Assembly (NCBI RefSeq): GCF_003044065.1
Contig: NZ_PZJJ01000002.1
Location: 1-64,000, forward strand
Reading direction: 5' to 3'
Length of the DNA stretch: 64,000 bases
DNA from: Alkalicoccus saliphilus
Lineage (GTDB): Bacteria > Bacillota > Bacilli > Bacillales > Salisediminibacteriaceae
Both the position numbers and the translations under genes were made by a program. Each line of letters opens with the position of its first letter. Position 1 is the first letter of the stretch. Shown here in pieces: positions 1-8,077 of this stretch. The notes beneath the pieces are model-generated. The model saw nothing but the letters and a program-made list of their open reading frames with translations, was not told where the DNA came from and searched no databases.

Positions 1-37
1 GTAGTTTAAACTCTTTATCATATTTTCGTTTTACCAT
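1..37 (-). CDS. IS3-family transposase OrfA, N-terminal 12 residues (partial)
   Basis: An ATG at 37-35 preceded by AGAGGAGTG opens a frame reading MVKRKYDKEFKL up to the window edge. Proteins of the HTH_Tnp_1 type (IS3 OrfA) commonly begin with such a KRxYDxEFK stretch ahead of their helix-turn-helix. Only the start is present, so an intact transposase cannot be confirmed. The match is short; the call gains weight from the IS-like terminal sequence immediately upstream. Confidence 0.65.
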   Translation of the reverse strand, partial: MVKRKYDKEFKL

Positions 38-124
38 CTTGAACACTCCTCTAATGTGGGTTCCATGTACAGATCATTATACATGCTTTCCCCCAATTAG
101 CTGTGTCCAGTTTTTAGAGTAGCA
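1..124 (-). mobile_element. End of an IS3-family (IS150-like) insertion sequence
   Basis: Read on the minus strand, the element starts near position 124 with TGCTACTCTAAAAACTGG, resembling IS150-group terminal repeats in which TG is followed by a run ending in a TTGGACA-like block. A promoter-like stretch, an AGGAG ribosome binding site and the first codons of a transposase subunit follow before the window ends. The rest of the element lies outside, so its length, its other terminal repeat and the target duplication cannot be seen. The exact boundary (124 or 126) is inferred from the TG/CA rule for this family. Confidence 0.7.
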
Positions 125-867
125 TCAAGGTGCTGCAGAGTGTAACCGCCGATCATGACGAAAGGTATTTGTACGTAAAGGCAGAAGGGGAGTTCGAAGC
201 AGGAGACGAGTTGAATTTATATTTCAGCATCCGGTCGGAAAATGGGATCGGAGCAGGAGGAATGAAATCAGATTTTCGACTGTCTCTTAATGAGGACAAA
301 GGCAGGATGATGATCGCAGGCGATTATGATACTTTTTTCCATGACTACGGAGAAGATATCACAGAGGAAACTTACTCAGATAAGGAAAAGAAAGAAATCA
401 TGACTTCTTTTCAGCCAATCCGTTTAGCCCTGAACAAAGAAATCATACGTCCAGACACCGGGGAAACAATTCCTTTTGAATATTATGAAACAGGAGAATT
501 CCTTCACGGGCAGGCGGATCCGGAGGAGGAGGAATATAATTCCCTTCATGATTACATGTTTTCAGCAGAAAATAACTATGTGGAAATACGGATTCCATGG
601 ATGCTTTTAAACGCAAAAGATCCGAGTCAGCGGGAATTTATTGGAGATCTTCAGAATGAAGGACTGAGTGATTCTATTTTTATAGATAATATAGCAGTGA
701 GTGCTGTTTTAAGGAGAAGTGAGGATAAAACTTCCACCCTTCCTGTCGGAAATTATACGTGGGAGAAATGGGAGGAACCAATGTATGAAGAGCGGTTAAA
801 ACGTTCCTACTATGACATCCAGGATGTTTTCTCGAAGTACGGCAGCCATCCGGCAGAAGCGGAGTAA
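125..867 (+). pseudogene. C-terminal remnant of a gene interrupted by the IS element
   Basis: The reading frame is open from the IS boundary to TAA at 865-867, and no ribosome binding site precedes the first possible start (GTG 130). The translation begins mid-domain with IKVLQSVTADHDERYLYVKA, so this looks like the tail of a longer protein rather than a complete gene. The segment is about 245 residues long, rich in Asp and Glu, with alternating beta-type stretches (YLYVKAEGEF, LNLYFSIRS) and an EIRIPWMLLNAKDPS stretch. It resembles the soluble beta-rich C-terminal parts of some large Bacillus membrane-associated proteins, but I do not recognise a named family. The missing front part should lie beyond the IS, outside the window. 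Confidence 0.6.
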
Positions 868-870
868 GCA

Positions 871-984
871 GTGTTAATACTATTCGACGTACATGAAGAA
901 GTTTTTACAGCAGTGGAACTGAAAGAACTTATGTTTGAAAATGCTCAAAAGGAGATTCAGTATTACGAAACGTTCACTGAATGA
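871..984 (+). CDS. Possible small protein of 37 aa after the truncated gene
   Basis: A GTG start at 871 lies three bases after the stop of the truncated gene, and GGAG at 861-864 gives six bases of spacing. The peptide runs VLILFDVHEEVFTAVELKEL then MFENAQKEIQYYETFTE, with a hydrophobic beginning and a Glu/Tyr-rich amphipathic helix-like tail. Codon use looks coding. It could be a translationally coupled partner of the disrupted gene. No family is recognised and the length is small, so the call is tentative. Confidence 0.35.
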   Translation: MLILFDVHEEVFTAVELKELMFENAQKEIQYYETFTE

Positions 985-1113
985 ATAATTATGATTTTTT
1001 TGCCGAAGCTCTGTTATCATAGAAGTGGATTCCGTTTGTTCAGGCGGAAAGCTCAGTGCTACTAATTCGGGTGGCCGGAATTCGTGTTGAATGGGAAAGG
1101 GACGTGTGGACAT

Positions 1114-2283
1114 ATGATAAAGAAATGGCTGGAAATTTTTATAGTTTCCCTGCGCCTCGGGCTGACGTCGTTCGGCGGACCGGTAGCCCACCTCGGCTAC
1201 TTCCGGGAGGAGTATGTAGAACGGAGAAAATGGCTGACAGAAAAACAGTACGCCGATCTGGTCGGGCTGTGTCAGTTTCTTCCCGGACCGGCTTCCAGTC
1301 AGGTAGGAATAGGAATAGGAATGTCCCGGGGAGGGACGGTTGGAGGAATTATCTCCTTTATTGGATTCACTATTCCATCGGTGCTGATTCTGATGGCGGC
1401 TGCCGTAGGATTTCAGCAGCAGGGGCTGATTGAGCTCGGAATAATAGATGGCCTGAAAATTACTGCAGTAGCGATTGTAGCACACGCTCTTTTAGGAATG
1501 GGACGGAATCTTGCCCCGGACAACCAGCGGGCTTCCATTGCCGTTCTGGCGTTTATTCTTGTTCTGCTTATACCGGCAGTCTGGATTCAGGTCGCTGTAA
1601 TTGCAGCTTCCGGACTCATCGGCTGGTGGCTTTACCGCCAGGAAAAGCTGCCATCGGCGGAGAGTCTTCCCGTAAAGCTGTCGATGAAATTTTCAGCAGT
1701 ATGTCTGACGGCTTTTTTTGGGCTTCTGGCTCTCCTGCCGGTACTTAAAGCAGCATTTGACAGCCTGCATCTGCAGCTTGCTGACAGTTTCTACAGAGCC
1801 GGAGCGCTCGTTTTTGGAGGAGGCCACGTTGTTCTCCCACTTTTAGAAAGGGAGGTTGTCCCGGCTGGACTGATCTCAGAAAGTGAATTTCTTGCAGGAT
1901 ACGGGGCGGCTCAGGCCGTTCCGGGACCGCTCTTTACTTTTGCGAGCTATCTCGGCATGGTAATCGATGGTACTGCCGGTGCCGTTACTGCGACAATCGC
2001 TATTTTTCTGCCTGCGTTTCTTCTGCTTCTAGGTGTACTTCCTATATGGCTTCTTATTCAGCAGAAGCCAGGAATGCGTGCAGCGGCAGCCGGTATAAAT
2101 GCCGGAGTGGTGGGGATTCTTGCAGCAGCCCTTTATCAGCCGGTATTTACGTCAGCTGTGACGAGTCCGGCGGATCTGGCGTTTGCGGCGCTGTTATTTA
2201 TGATGCTCGTCTACTGGAAACGTCCCGCCTGGCTGGCTGTAATAATCGGCATCGTCGGAGGGATCATTTTTTACGGAGGATAA
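1114..2283 (+). CDS. chrA: Chromate-type transporter, long-chain (ChrA family)
   Basis: This is an inner-membrane transporter of the CHR superfamily, which exports chromate or related oxyanions by proton-driven transport. It has the two-repeat architecture of long-chain members. The N-terminal repeat carries LGLTSFGGPVAHLGYF and CQFLPGPASSQVG. The C-terminal repeat carries GALVFGGGHVVLPLLE and GAAQAVPGPLFTFASYLG. About 390 residues with 10 or more hydrophobic segments is the usual size. The ATG at 1114 was chosen because the protein then starts MIKKWLEIFIVSLRLGLT; an upstream in-frame GTG (1084) would add ten polar residues. No regulator of the ChrB type is adjacent. Chromate as the actual substrate is inferred from the family only. 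Confidence 0.88.
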   Translation: MIKKWLEIFIVSLRLGLTSFGGPVAHLGYFREEYVERRKWLTEKQYADLVGLCQFLPGPASSQVGIGIGMSRGGTVGGIISFIGFTIPSVLILMAAAVGFQQQGLIELGIIDGLKITAVAIVAHALLGMGRNLAPDNQRASIAVLAFILVLLIPAVWIQVAVIAASGLIGWWLYRQEKLPSAESLPVKLSMKFSAVCLTAFFGLLALLPVLKAAFDSLHLQLADSFYRAGALVFGGGHVVLPLLEREVVPAGLISESEFLAGYGAAQAVPGPLFTFASYLGMVIDGTAGAVTATIAIFLPAFLLLLGVLPIWLLIQQKPGMRAAAAGINAGVVGILAAALYQPVFTSAVTSPADLAFAALLFMMLVYWKRPAWLAVIIGIVGGIIFYGG

Positions 2284-2353
2284 CGAAACAGTTTTTACGT
2301 GTAAGTATTTGAGGAATTGCCCTGAAGAAAGTACAGAAAAGTTTTATATGATT

Positions 2354-2392
2354 AAAGCCTGATAGAGAAATTCAGTCTGTCAGGCTTTTTTA
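2354..2392 (+). terminator. Intrinsic terminator after chrA
   Basis: AAGCCTGA at 2355-2362 and TCAGGCTT at 2380-2387 form a stem followed by TTTTTT. It lies 70 bases after the transporter stop and ahead of the convergent exporter gene. Confidence 0.8.
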
Positions 2393-2518
2393 CGCACTAA
2401 AAAACTTCTGTGCAGAATATTTTCAGGAATATAAAATTATGCTTAAACCCGTTTCATTTCACCGTTGAGTATAAGGTGCTTACGGTTTCTTCATAGGTAC
2501 CATATTCAGAAGGTTCGG

Positions 2519-3508
2519 TTACGCGTTACGTTCTTTTTTTGCAGAATGATTTCCATATTGTGTGCGGGTTCCCGTTTTAAATGTTCCGTAGCTGTGGAGG
2601 GACATTCCAAAAATAATTACAATAAGCCCGAGCACAGCAAGGCCGTTCGGCAGAGGAGCAGATAACAGGAGTACTTCTCCTGCAACGACGAAGACTATTT
2701 GGGCAGACTGTGTGGCTTCCACCGCAGCAAGCTTCTGCTGGTCTTTTTTTACACGGTCGGTCGCGATGAAAAACAGAGTCGTGGCAATGACGCCGGAGCA
2801 GACCGCGACAATAAAAGTCTGCAGTAATTGACTGGACGAGGGAGGACCGGCAGTAAACAGTCCAAAAATGCCGAGGAGCAGCCAGAATGGAAGACTGGCG
2901 AGCGTCATACCGAACACCCGCTGAAAAGTATCCAGGCGGCCGCCGCACACTTCCATCATTTTACGGTTACCGAGCGGATAGGCAAAGGCAGCAATAACGA
3001 CGGGGAGGACACCGATTACAAGGCTTGAAGCAGACAGCTGATCTGCCTGCTGAAGCTGAATCAGTGCAACTCCGCCTAGAATAACAAAGGAAATACCGAG
3101 CGCCCGGCCCTGGATTTTATGGCGGACTTTGACCGTACCGCCGGGTGTTTCTGCTGTACGGAAAAATAGGGGAGCGAGCAGGGCGCCGGCGACAATCGTC
3201 AGCTGCCACGTACCTGCAACAAGCCATCCGGGACCCAATGCGGCAGCGTAGGTCAGCGGTGCATAAAAAAGAAAGAATCCGACAAAACTCCATATAAACC
3301 ATGGAAGGGGTCGTTGAATGATTTCCTGGAGTACTTGTGTGCAGCTTCTGCGGAACAGTACAATTAACAGTAGAAAAGGAAACATAAACAAAAAGCGCAG
3401 GGAGGAGCTCCATATCCAGCTGCCTCCCGAAAGCTCCATGGAGCGGTTCAGAATAAATGTCACTGCGAAAAACATCGCTGCTGCAGTGCCTATCAGTATT
3501 TCCTTCAT
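2519..3508 (-). CDS. DMT-superfamily multidrug-type exporter (EmrE-like, 10 TM)
   Basis: This is an integral membrane protein of about 329 residues built almost entirely of hydrophobic segments, with the organisation of the Bacillus multidrug resistance efflux transporter family in the drug/metabolite superfamily (Pfam EmrE type). The start MKEILIGTAAAMFFAVTFIL follows AAGGAGGGCGG at good spacing; an upstream in-frame ATG lacks a site. The family is thought to export small organic compounds, but the substrate is unknown. It is divergent from an XRE-cupin regulator whose start is about 90 bases away, so that regulator probably controls it. The tail is charged and hydrophilic. Confidence 0.8.
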   Translation of the reverse strand: MKEILIGTAAAMFFAVTFILNRSMELSGGSWIWSSSLRFLFMFPFLLLIVLFRRSCTQVLQEIIQRPLPWFIWSFVGFFLFYAPLTYAAALGPGWLVAGTWQLTIVAGALLAPLFFRTAETPGGTVKVRHKIQGRALGISFVILGGVALIQLQQADQLSASSLVIGVLPVVIAAFAYPLGNRKMMEVCGGRLDTFQRVFGMTLASLPFWLLLGIFGLFTAGPPSSSQLLQTFIVAVCSGVIATTLFFIATDRVKKDQQKLAAVEATQSAQIVFVVAGEVLLLSAPLPNGLAVLGLIVIIFGMSLHSYGTFKTGTRTQYGNHSAKKERNA

Positions 3509-3596
3509 TAATACCGCCCTCCTTTTTAGTATATTATATTTAATTATTAGTAAATTATAATATACTTTCAATAAAAAGAAAACAGGAGCTGATGAA

Positions 3597-4181
3597 ATGA
3601 ACAGTTATGACGCTTCAAACAATCCAGAAAAATTAGCGAAACGGGTTGGAGATACATTAAGAAAAAACCGAAAAGAAAGAAAGCTTACGCTGGAAGAGCT
3701 TGCCGAACTGACAGAGGTCAGTAAGCTGACACTTGGAAATATTGAAAGAGGCGAGGCTAATCCTTCTCTTGCTGTCATATGGAAAATAGCAAACGGGCTT
3801 AAAATACCTATATCGTCATTAATTAATGAACAGCCGGAAGTAACTGTATCAAGAAAACACGAAGGCAATAAAGTAATCAGTGCAGACGGATCCTGTACGC
3901 TCGAACCTGTTTTTGATACCTCCAGCTTTGGATCCCTGGAAATACACCGGGCCTTTTTAAAGCCGTACAGTGAGTATTCCCCAGGTGCGCATCAGGCAGG
4001 AGTCATAGAATACTTAACCGTAATGGCAGGGGAAGTCATTATTGAGCTGCAGAATGAAGTTCAGCATCTTCATGAATACGACTCGATCAAATTTTACGGG
4101 GACAGCCCTCATACTTATAAAAATCCTTCACCAAAAACAGCTGTCCTGCATTTTGTAATGACTTACAGCCGGACGGATTAG
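3597..4181 (+). CDS. XRE-family transcription regulator with C-terminal cupin domain
   Basis: Residues about 10-75 form an HTH_3/XRE DNA-binding domain (RKNRKERKLTLEELAELTEV, then KLTLGNIERGEANPSLAVIW). Residues about 105-190 form a small cupin barrel (PGAHQAGVIEYLTVMAGE, then DSPHTYKNPSPKTAVLHFV). Regulators of this layout usually bind a small ligand in the cupin and control a neighbouring transport or catabolic gene. The divergent exporter at 2519-3508 is the obvious target. The ATG at 3597 follows CAGGAGCTGATGAA. The length of 194 aa is normal for the family. The ligand cannot be told from the sequence. Confidence 0.85.
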   Translation: MNSYDASNNPEKLAKRVGDTLRKNRKERKLTLEELAELTEVSKLTLGNIERGEANPSLAVIWKIANGLKIPISSLINEQPEVTVSRKHEGNKVISADGSCTLEPVFDTSSFGSLEIHRAFLKPYSEYSPGAHQAGVIEYLTVMAGEVIIELQNEVQHLHEYDSIKFYGDSPHTYKNPSPKTAVLHFVMTYSRTD

Positions 4182-4260
4182 CTCTGCTGCGGCAAATTAA
4201 TTATCCCAGAAGCAAGACTTCATGTTTTACTCATGGGACGATACTTGGAGGGAATACAGG

Positions 4261-4755
4261 ATGAGAATACGAAAAGCAGCTGAAACTGATGCACAACAAA
4301 TAATGCAAGTAATGAAAGATGCAGAAAAATCAGGGTTCATGTTGTTTGATCCCGGAGAAAGACAGATGGATTCCGACTCTCTCAGCTCCTTTATTGTAAA
4401 AACGAACAGTACCGAAAAATCCGCTGTATTTATTGCTGAAGACGAAGCTGAAATTCTCGGGTATCTGCTGCTGAGGGGAGAAAAGCCGAACCGGATTTCC
4501 CACAGGGCTTATATTGTTATTGGTGTCCTCAGCAGCAGCCGGGGACAGGGGGTTGGTAAAGCTTTATTCAGTCATGCGATAGACTGGGCGGAAAAGGAAG
4601 GTATATACCGGTTGGAACTGACAGTGCTTTTGGAAAACAAGTCTGCTCTGGCGCTCTATCAAAAAATGGGTTTTGAAATTGAAGGGATAAAAAGAGATTC
4701 CTTAAAAATTGACGGAGAGTATGCTGACGAATACTACATGTCCCTTCTGCTGTAA
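4261..4755 (+). CDS. GNAT-family N-acetyltransferase
   Basis: This is a 164-residue acetyl-CoA-dependent transferase. The acetyl-CoA motif reads RGQGVGKALFSHAIDW, followed by RLELTVLLENKSALALYQK, the region that normally carries motif B, and MGFEIEGIKRDSLKIDGEYADEYYMSLLL, typical of RimI/RimL-like GNATs that end in a beta-strand. The ATG at 4261 was chosen because TTGGAGGG lies just upstream and the protein then begins MRIRKAAETDAQQI, a standard GNAT opening. The acceptor substrate is unknown. The gene stands alone between the regulator and a terminator. Confidence 0.85.
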   Translation: MRIRKAAETDAQQIMQVMKDAEKSGFMLFDPGERQMDSDSLSSFIVKTNSTEKSAVFIAEDEAEILGYLLLRGEKPNRISHRAYIVIGVLSSSRGQGVGKALFSHAIDWAEKEGIYRLELTVLLENKSALALYQKMGFEIEGIKRDSLKIDGEYADEYYMSLLL

Positions 4756-4848
4756 ATCCAACAGCTGCAAAAAGGGAGAGGTTACATATCGATAATCGGA
4801 CACTGCGGTTTAATGATTTTCTGAATTTATATACTGAAGCACCCCTAT

Positions 4849-4882
4849 CGGAGCAGAAAATTCTGCTCCGCTTTTTGTTTTT
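4849..4882 (+). terminator. Intrinsic terminator after the GNAT gene
   Basis: CGGAGCAGAA and TTCTGCTCCG form a 10-bp stem with almost no loop, followed by CTTTTTGTTTTT. It separates the GNAT gene from the catabolic cluster starting at 5.1 kb. Confidence 0.85.
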
Positions 4883-5115
4883 AACTGCTGATGAAAGTCT
4901 TTCGGCCACTATTTTCCTGTATAAAATAATACTGTTTCTACGGCTCAGAGGAAAATAATCTGAAAATATGTCACTGGCTTTCACTGAACTGCACTGACGT
5001 TCACTGAACGAGGTAACGTGCTGTCATCGTCCGGGAGTAAGTTTGGAGGTAAAAAGTCCCTATGCTATGCTTTTTCAGCAGATAACCAGTGTAAAACAAG
5101 GAGGAAATGAAAGCT

Positions 5116-6204
5116 ATGGCACAGACAAAAGAACAGAAAAAACTTCATTTAATTGATACGGATATTCACGAACGGGTGGAGTATGAGGAGCTTCTTCCTT
5201 ACCTGGAACAGCCGTATAAACGTTATATTGAAGACTGCGGATGGATTCAGGAAAAACATATGCCTTTCACTCAGCCTGCAGTGGCAGGTGTCAACCGGGC
5301 AGATGCTGTCGTTCCGGACGGACGACCGGCGGGATCCGACCTTCCTTTCATGCAGGAACAGCTGCTGGATGCGATCGGTCATGACGTTGGTATTCTCACT
5401 GGAGCACTTGATCCTTCTCCTTCTTCGATGCACGGATGGTATGAAATGGCTGCCGCTCTCGCGAGTGCCTACAATGACTGGCAGATTGAAAATTGGCTGG
5501 ATAAGGATGAGCGTCTTTACGGCTCCGTGCATATAGCTGCACAGGATCCTCAGAGTGCTGTCCGAGAAATCGAAAGAGTCGGGTCTCATAAAAAAATGAT
5601 CCAGATTCTGCTTCCTATTGATGACAAGCTGTGGGGGGACCCTTACTATCATCCGATATTCGAAGCCGCTGAGAAGTATGAGCTAATGATCGGGATGCAC
5701 CACAATGAGCCACCGATCCATTATGGAGGCTGGCCGAGATACTTTATTGAGTGGCATACACTTATTCCCGTAGCTCACATGACGATGGTAACAAACATGG
5801 TTTTTAACGGTGTTTTCGAAAAATTTCCGAAATTGAAGATGATGATGATAGAAGGCGGATTCACGTATGTGCCGTTTTTGATGCGGAAAATGGATCAGCA
5901 GTACCGTGATCTGCGCCACGAGGTGCCTTGGGTAAAACGGATGCCGAGTGACATTATCCGTGAGCACATCTGCTTTACAACGCAGCCGCTGGAGGAAATG
6001 ACGAAAAAAGAGTTTCTTCAGACGTTCGAACAGATGGGATCAGATGAAATTGTTTCCTTTTCCACCGATTATCCGCACTGGGATTATGATTCTCCATATG
6101 AAGCGCTGCCGCCGGGCCTCGATGAGGATTTGAAACGCAAACTGTTTTCGGAAAATGCCAGGAACTTTTATCCGAAACTTGCTCATCTAAAGGAGGAACA
6201 ATAA
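5116..6204 (+). CDS. Amidohydrolase-family protein (ACMSD-like, amidohydrolase_2)
   Basis: This is a 362-residue TIM-barrel metal-dependent hydrolase/decarboxylase of the COG2159 type. Visible family marks are the N-terminal metal segment LIDTDIHE, IGMHHNEPP in mid-protein, GVFEKFPKLKMMMIEGGFT and the C-terminal Asp segment FSTDYPHWDYDSP. Family members decarboxylate or hydrolyse ring-cleavage products, but the substrate here is unknown. The first His pair is D-I-H-E rather than H-x-H, as in some subgroups. It opens a co-directional cluster and overlaps the next start by one base. AAGGAGG at 5098-5104 is too close to the ATG at 5107, so the ATG at 5116 is preferred; 5107 remains possible. Confidence 0.82.
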   Translation: MAQTKEQKKLHLIDTDIHERVEYEELLPYLEQPYKRYIEDCGWIQEKHMPFTQPAVAGVNRADAVVPDGRPAGSDLPFMQEQLLDAIGHDVGILTGALDPSPSSMHGWYEMAAALASAYNDWQIENWLDKDERLYGSVHIAAQDPQSAVREIERVGSHKKMIQILLPIDDKLWGDPYYHPIFEAAEKYELMIGMHHNEPPIHYGGWPRYFIEWHTLIPVAHMTMVTNMVFNGVFEKFPKLKMMMIEGGFTYVPFLMRKMDQQYRDLRHEVPWVKRMPSDIIREHICFTTQPLEEMTKKEFLQTFEQMGSDEIVSFSTDYPHWDYDSPYEALPPGLDEDLKRKLFSENARNFYPKLAHLKEEQ

Positions 6205-6560
6205 TGGGGGAAATAGTCTGTCACGAAGAAGACCTGAAGCCGGGAGAAATGATGGAAAGCACGTTTGGCAGGCATTCCATCGTTTTGTGCAGAGCCTCAG
6301 ACGGTCATTACTACGCTTTTTTAAATCGCTGTATTCATCAAGGTGCTCCGCTTTCCAAAGGGAAACTGTGTGGAGCCCCCGCCGCGACGGATGAGGTCGG
6401 AGAATATAACTTCGTAAAAGAAGGCGATATTCTCCGCTGTCCCTGGCACGGTCGGGAATTTGATATAAAAAACGAGGGACGCATGCTCGCTAATGAAAAA
6501 TTAAAAATAAGAAACTTTAAAGTTCACGTCAAAAACGAGCAGGTTATCGTCTACAAGTAG
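6204..6560 (+). CDS. Small Rieske [2Fe-2S] ferredoxin-type protein
   Basis: This is a 118-residue cytoplasmic Rieske protein. The cluster ligands are visible as CIH (about residues 43-45) and CPWH (about 79-82). About 33 residues separate them, including an extra Cys in the stretch KLCGAPAATDEVGEYNF, whereas ordinary Rieske ferredoxins have roughly 15-17. The ATG overlaps the upstream amidohydrolase stop (TAATG), indicating tight translational coupling, with AAAGGAGG at 6190-6196 as the ribosome binding site. It probably carries electrons between the reductase at 8078 and an oxygenase that is not in the window, or is an accessory to the amidohydrolase. The partner is inference. Confidence 0.85.
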   Translation: MGEIVCHEEDLKPGEMMESTFGRHSIVLCRASDGHYYAFLNRCIHQGAPLSKGKLCGAPAATDEVGEYNFVKEGDILRCPWHGREFDIKNEGRMLANEKLKIRNFKVHVKNEQVIVYK

Positions 6561-6584
6561 ACAGCCCCACGGGAGTGAAAATAC

Positions 6585-8051
6585 ATGAAAAAAATGTTTA
6601 TTAACGGTGAGTGGGTCGAATCGCTCTCAAAAGATACAAGGCAGATAATCAATCCTTACAATCAGAAGGTAATCGGCACGGTGACAGAAGGAAGTGGAGC
6701 CGATACAAAAAGGGCCGTCGCTGCAGCGCGGGAAGCATTTGATAAGGGAGCTTGGACGTCAGTTCCCGCTGCAGAACGCGGAAAGCTGCTTGCTTTAACG
6801 GCAGATCTGATTGAACGGGATAAAGAGGAACTGATGAATCTGGAAACTCTGGACACAGGAAAAACACTGACTGAAAGCGCAGCTGACATGGATGATATCG
6901 CTGGCGTATTCCGGTATTATGCCGGCCTTGCCGATAAAGACGGAGGAAAACTTGCTTCCTCGCCTATTCCTGATTCTACGAGCAGAATTATCCGGGAGCC
7001 GGTAGGTGTCTGCGGGCAGATTACCCCATGGAATTATCCGCTTCTGCAGGCTGCGTGGAAACTTGCGCCGGCGCTCGCTGCAGGCAATACGCTCGTCATG
7101 AAACCGAGTGAAATCACTCCTCTCACAACCGTTAAAGTGTTTGAACTAATGGAGGAAGCAGGTTTTCCGAAAGGGGTAATTAACCTTGTTATGGGTCCTG
7201 GTGCTGCAGCAGGCAGAGAACTGGCCGCAAGTCATGAAGTGGATATGATTTCATTTACGGGGGGATTGATCACTGGAAAGAAAATTATGCAGGAAGCCAG
7301 TAATAACATGAAAAAAATCGCGCTTGAACTTGGTGGGAAAAATCCGAATATTATATTCGCGGACTGTGATTTTGAAACCGCTCTCGATCAGGCATTAAAT
7401 GCTGTTTATTTTCATGCAGGCCAGATTTGTTCAGCCGGAGCAAGGCTTATAATTGAAGAATCCCTCCATGATAAGTTTGTCGAAGCCCTCATAGAAAGGG
7501 TGAAGCAGATTAAGCTTGGAAACGGTATGGAAGACGGCACGGAGTCGGGTCCGCTCATTTCGGCAGAGCATCGGGAAAAGGTTGAAAAGTTTGTGGAGAT
7601 TGGTAAAGAAGAAGGAGCTTTTCTCGCAGCAGGAGGGAAGCGTCCGGATAAATCGGAGCTTTCGGAAGGATTTTTCTATCTGCCGACTGTATTTACAAAC
7701 TGTGAATCCAAAATGACTATTGTCCAGGAGGAAGTGTTCGGCCCGGTCCTCACAGTAGAAACGTTTAAAACAGAGGAGGAAGCAGCGGCAACTGCCAACG
7801 ATTCAATTTACGGTCTGGCTGGAGCCGTCTGGACGACCGATCTTGGAAAAGCAGAACGAACTGCTGCCCGTCTCCGCATGGGAACGGTATGGATAAACGA
7901 TTTTCATCCTTATATTCCACAGGCACCCTGGGGCGGCTATAAACAGTCAGGTATCGGCCGGGAGCTTGGCCACATCGGGATGGAAGAGTATACAGAACAG
8001 AAGCACATTTTTCAGAATACAAACCCGGAACCACTGAACTGGTTCAAATAA
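6585..8051 (+). CDS. NAD(P)-dependent aldehyde dehydrogenase (betaine aldehyde dehydrogenase-like)
   Basis: At 488 residues this is a full-length ALDH that oxidises an aldehyde to the acid. The cofactor-site motif is ITPWNYPLLQAAWKLAPALA. The glycine motif reads SFTGG rather than the common SFTGS. The general base lies in ELGGKNPNIIF and the catalytic Cys in HAGQICSAGARL. The C-terminal PWGGYKQSGIGRELG is typical of BetB/GbsA-like enzymes. It lies 24 bases after the Rieske gene in the same orientation. Given the betaine-binding protein downstream, a betaine or related aldehyde is one possible substrate, but a ring-cleavage aldehyde fits the amidohydrolase equally well. Confidence 0.9.
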   Translation: MKKMFINGEWVESLSKDTRQIINPYNQKVIGTVTEGSGADTKRAVAAAREAFDKGAWTSVPAAERGKLLALTADLIERDKEELMNLETLDTGKTLTESAADMDDIAGVFRYYAGLADKDGGKLASSPIPDSTSRIIREPVGVCGQITPWNYPLLQAAWKLAPALAAGNTLVMKPSEITPLTTVKVFELMEEAGFPKGVINLVMGPGAAAGRELAASHEVDMISFTGGLITGKKIMQEASNNMKKIALELGGKNPNIIFADCDFETALDQALNAVYFHAGQICSAGARLIIEESLHDKFVEALIERVKQIKLGNGMEDGTESGPLISAEHREKVEKFVEIGKEEGAFLAAGGKRPDKSELSEGFFYLPTVFTNCESKMTIVQEEVFGPVLTVETFKTEEEAAATANDSIYGLAGAVWTTDLGKAERTAARLRMGTVWINDFHPYIPQAPWGGYKQSGIGRELGHIGMEEYTEQKHIFQNTNPEPLNWFK

Positions 8052-8077
8052 AGAGTTGGGAATACAGGTGATGACTT

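Noticed and set aside
880-1485. 201-codon minus-strand ORF
   Set aside because: It overlaps the well-supported chromate transporter and the small plus-strand ORF, has low-complexity composition and no ribosome binding site.
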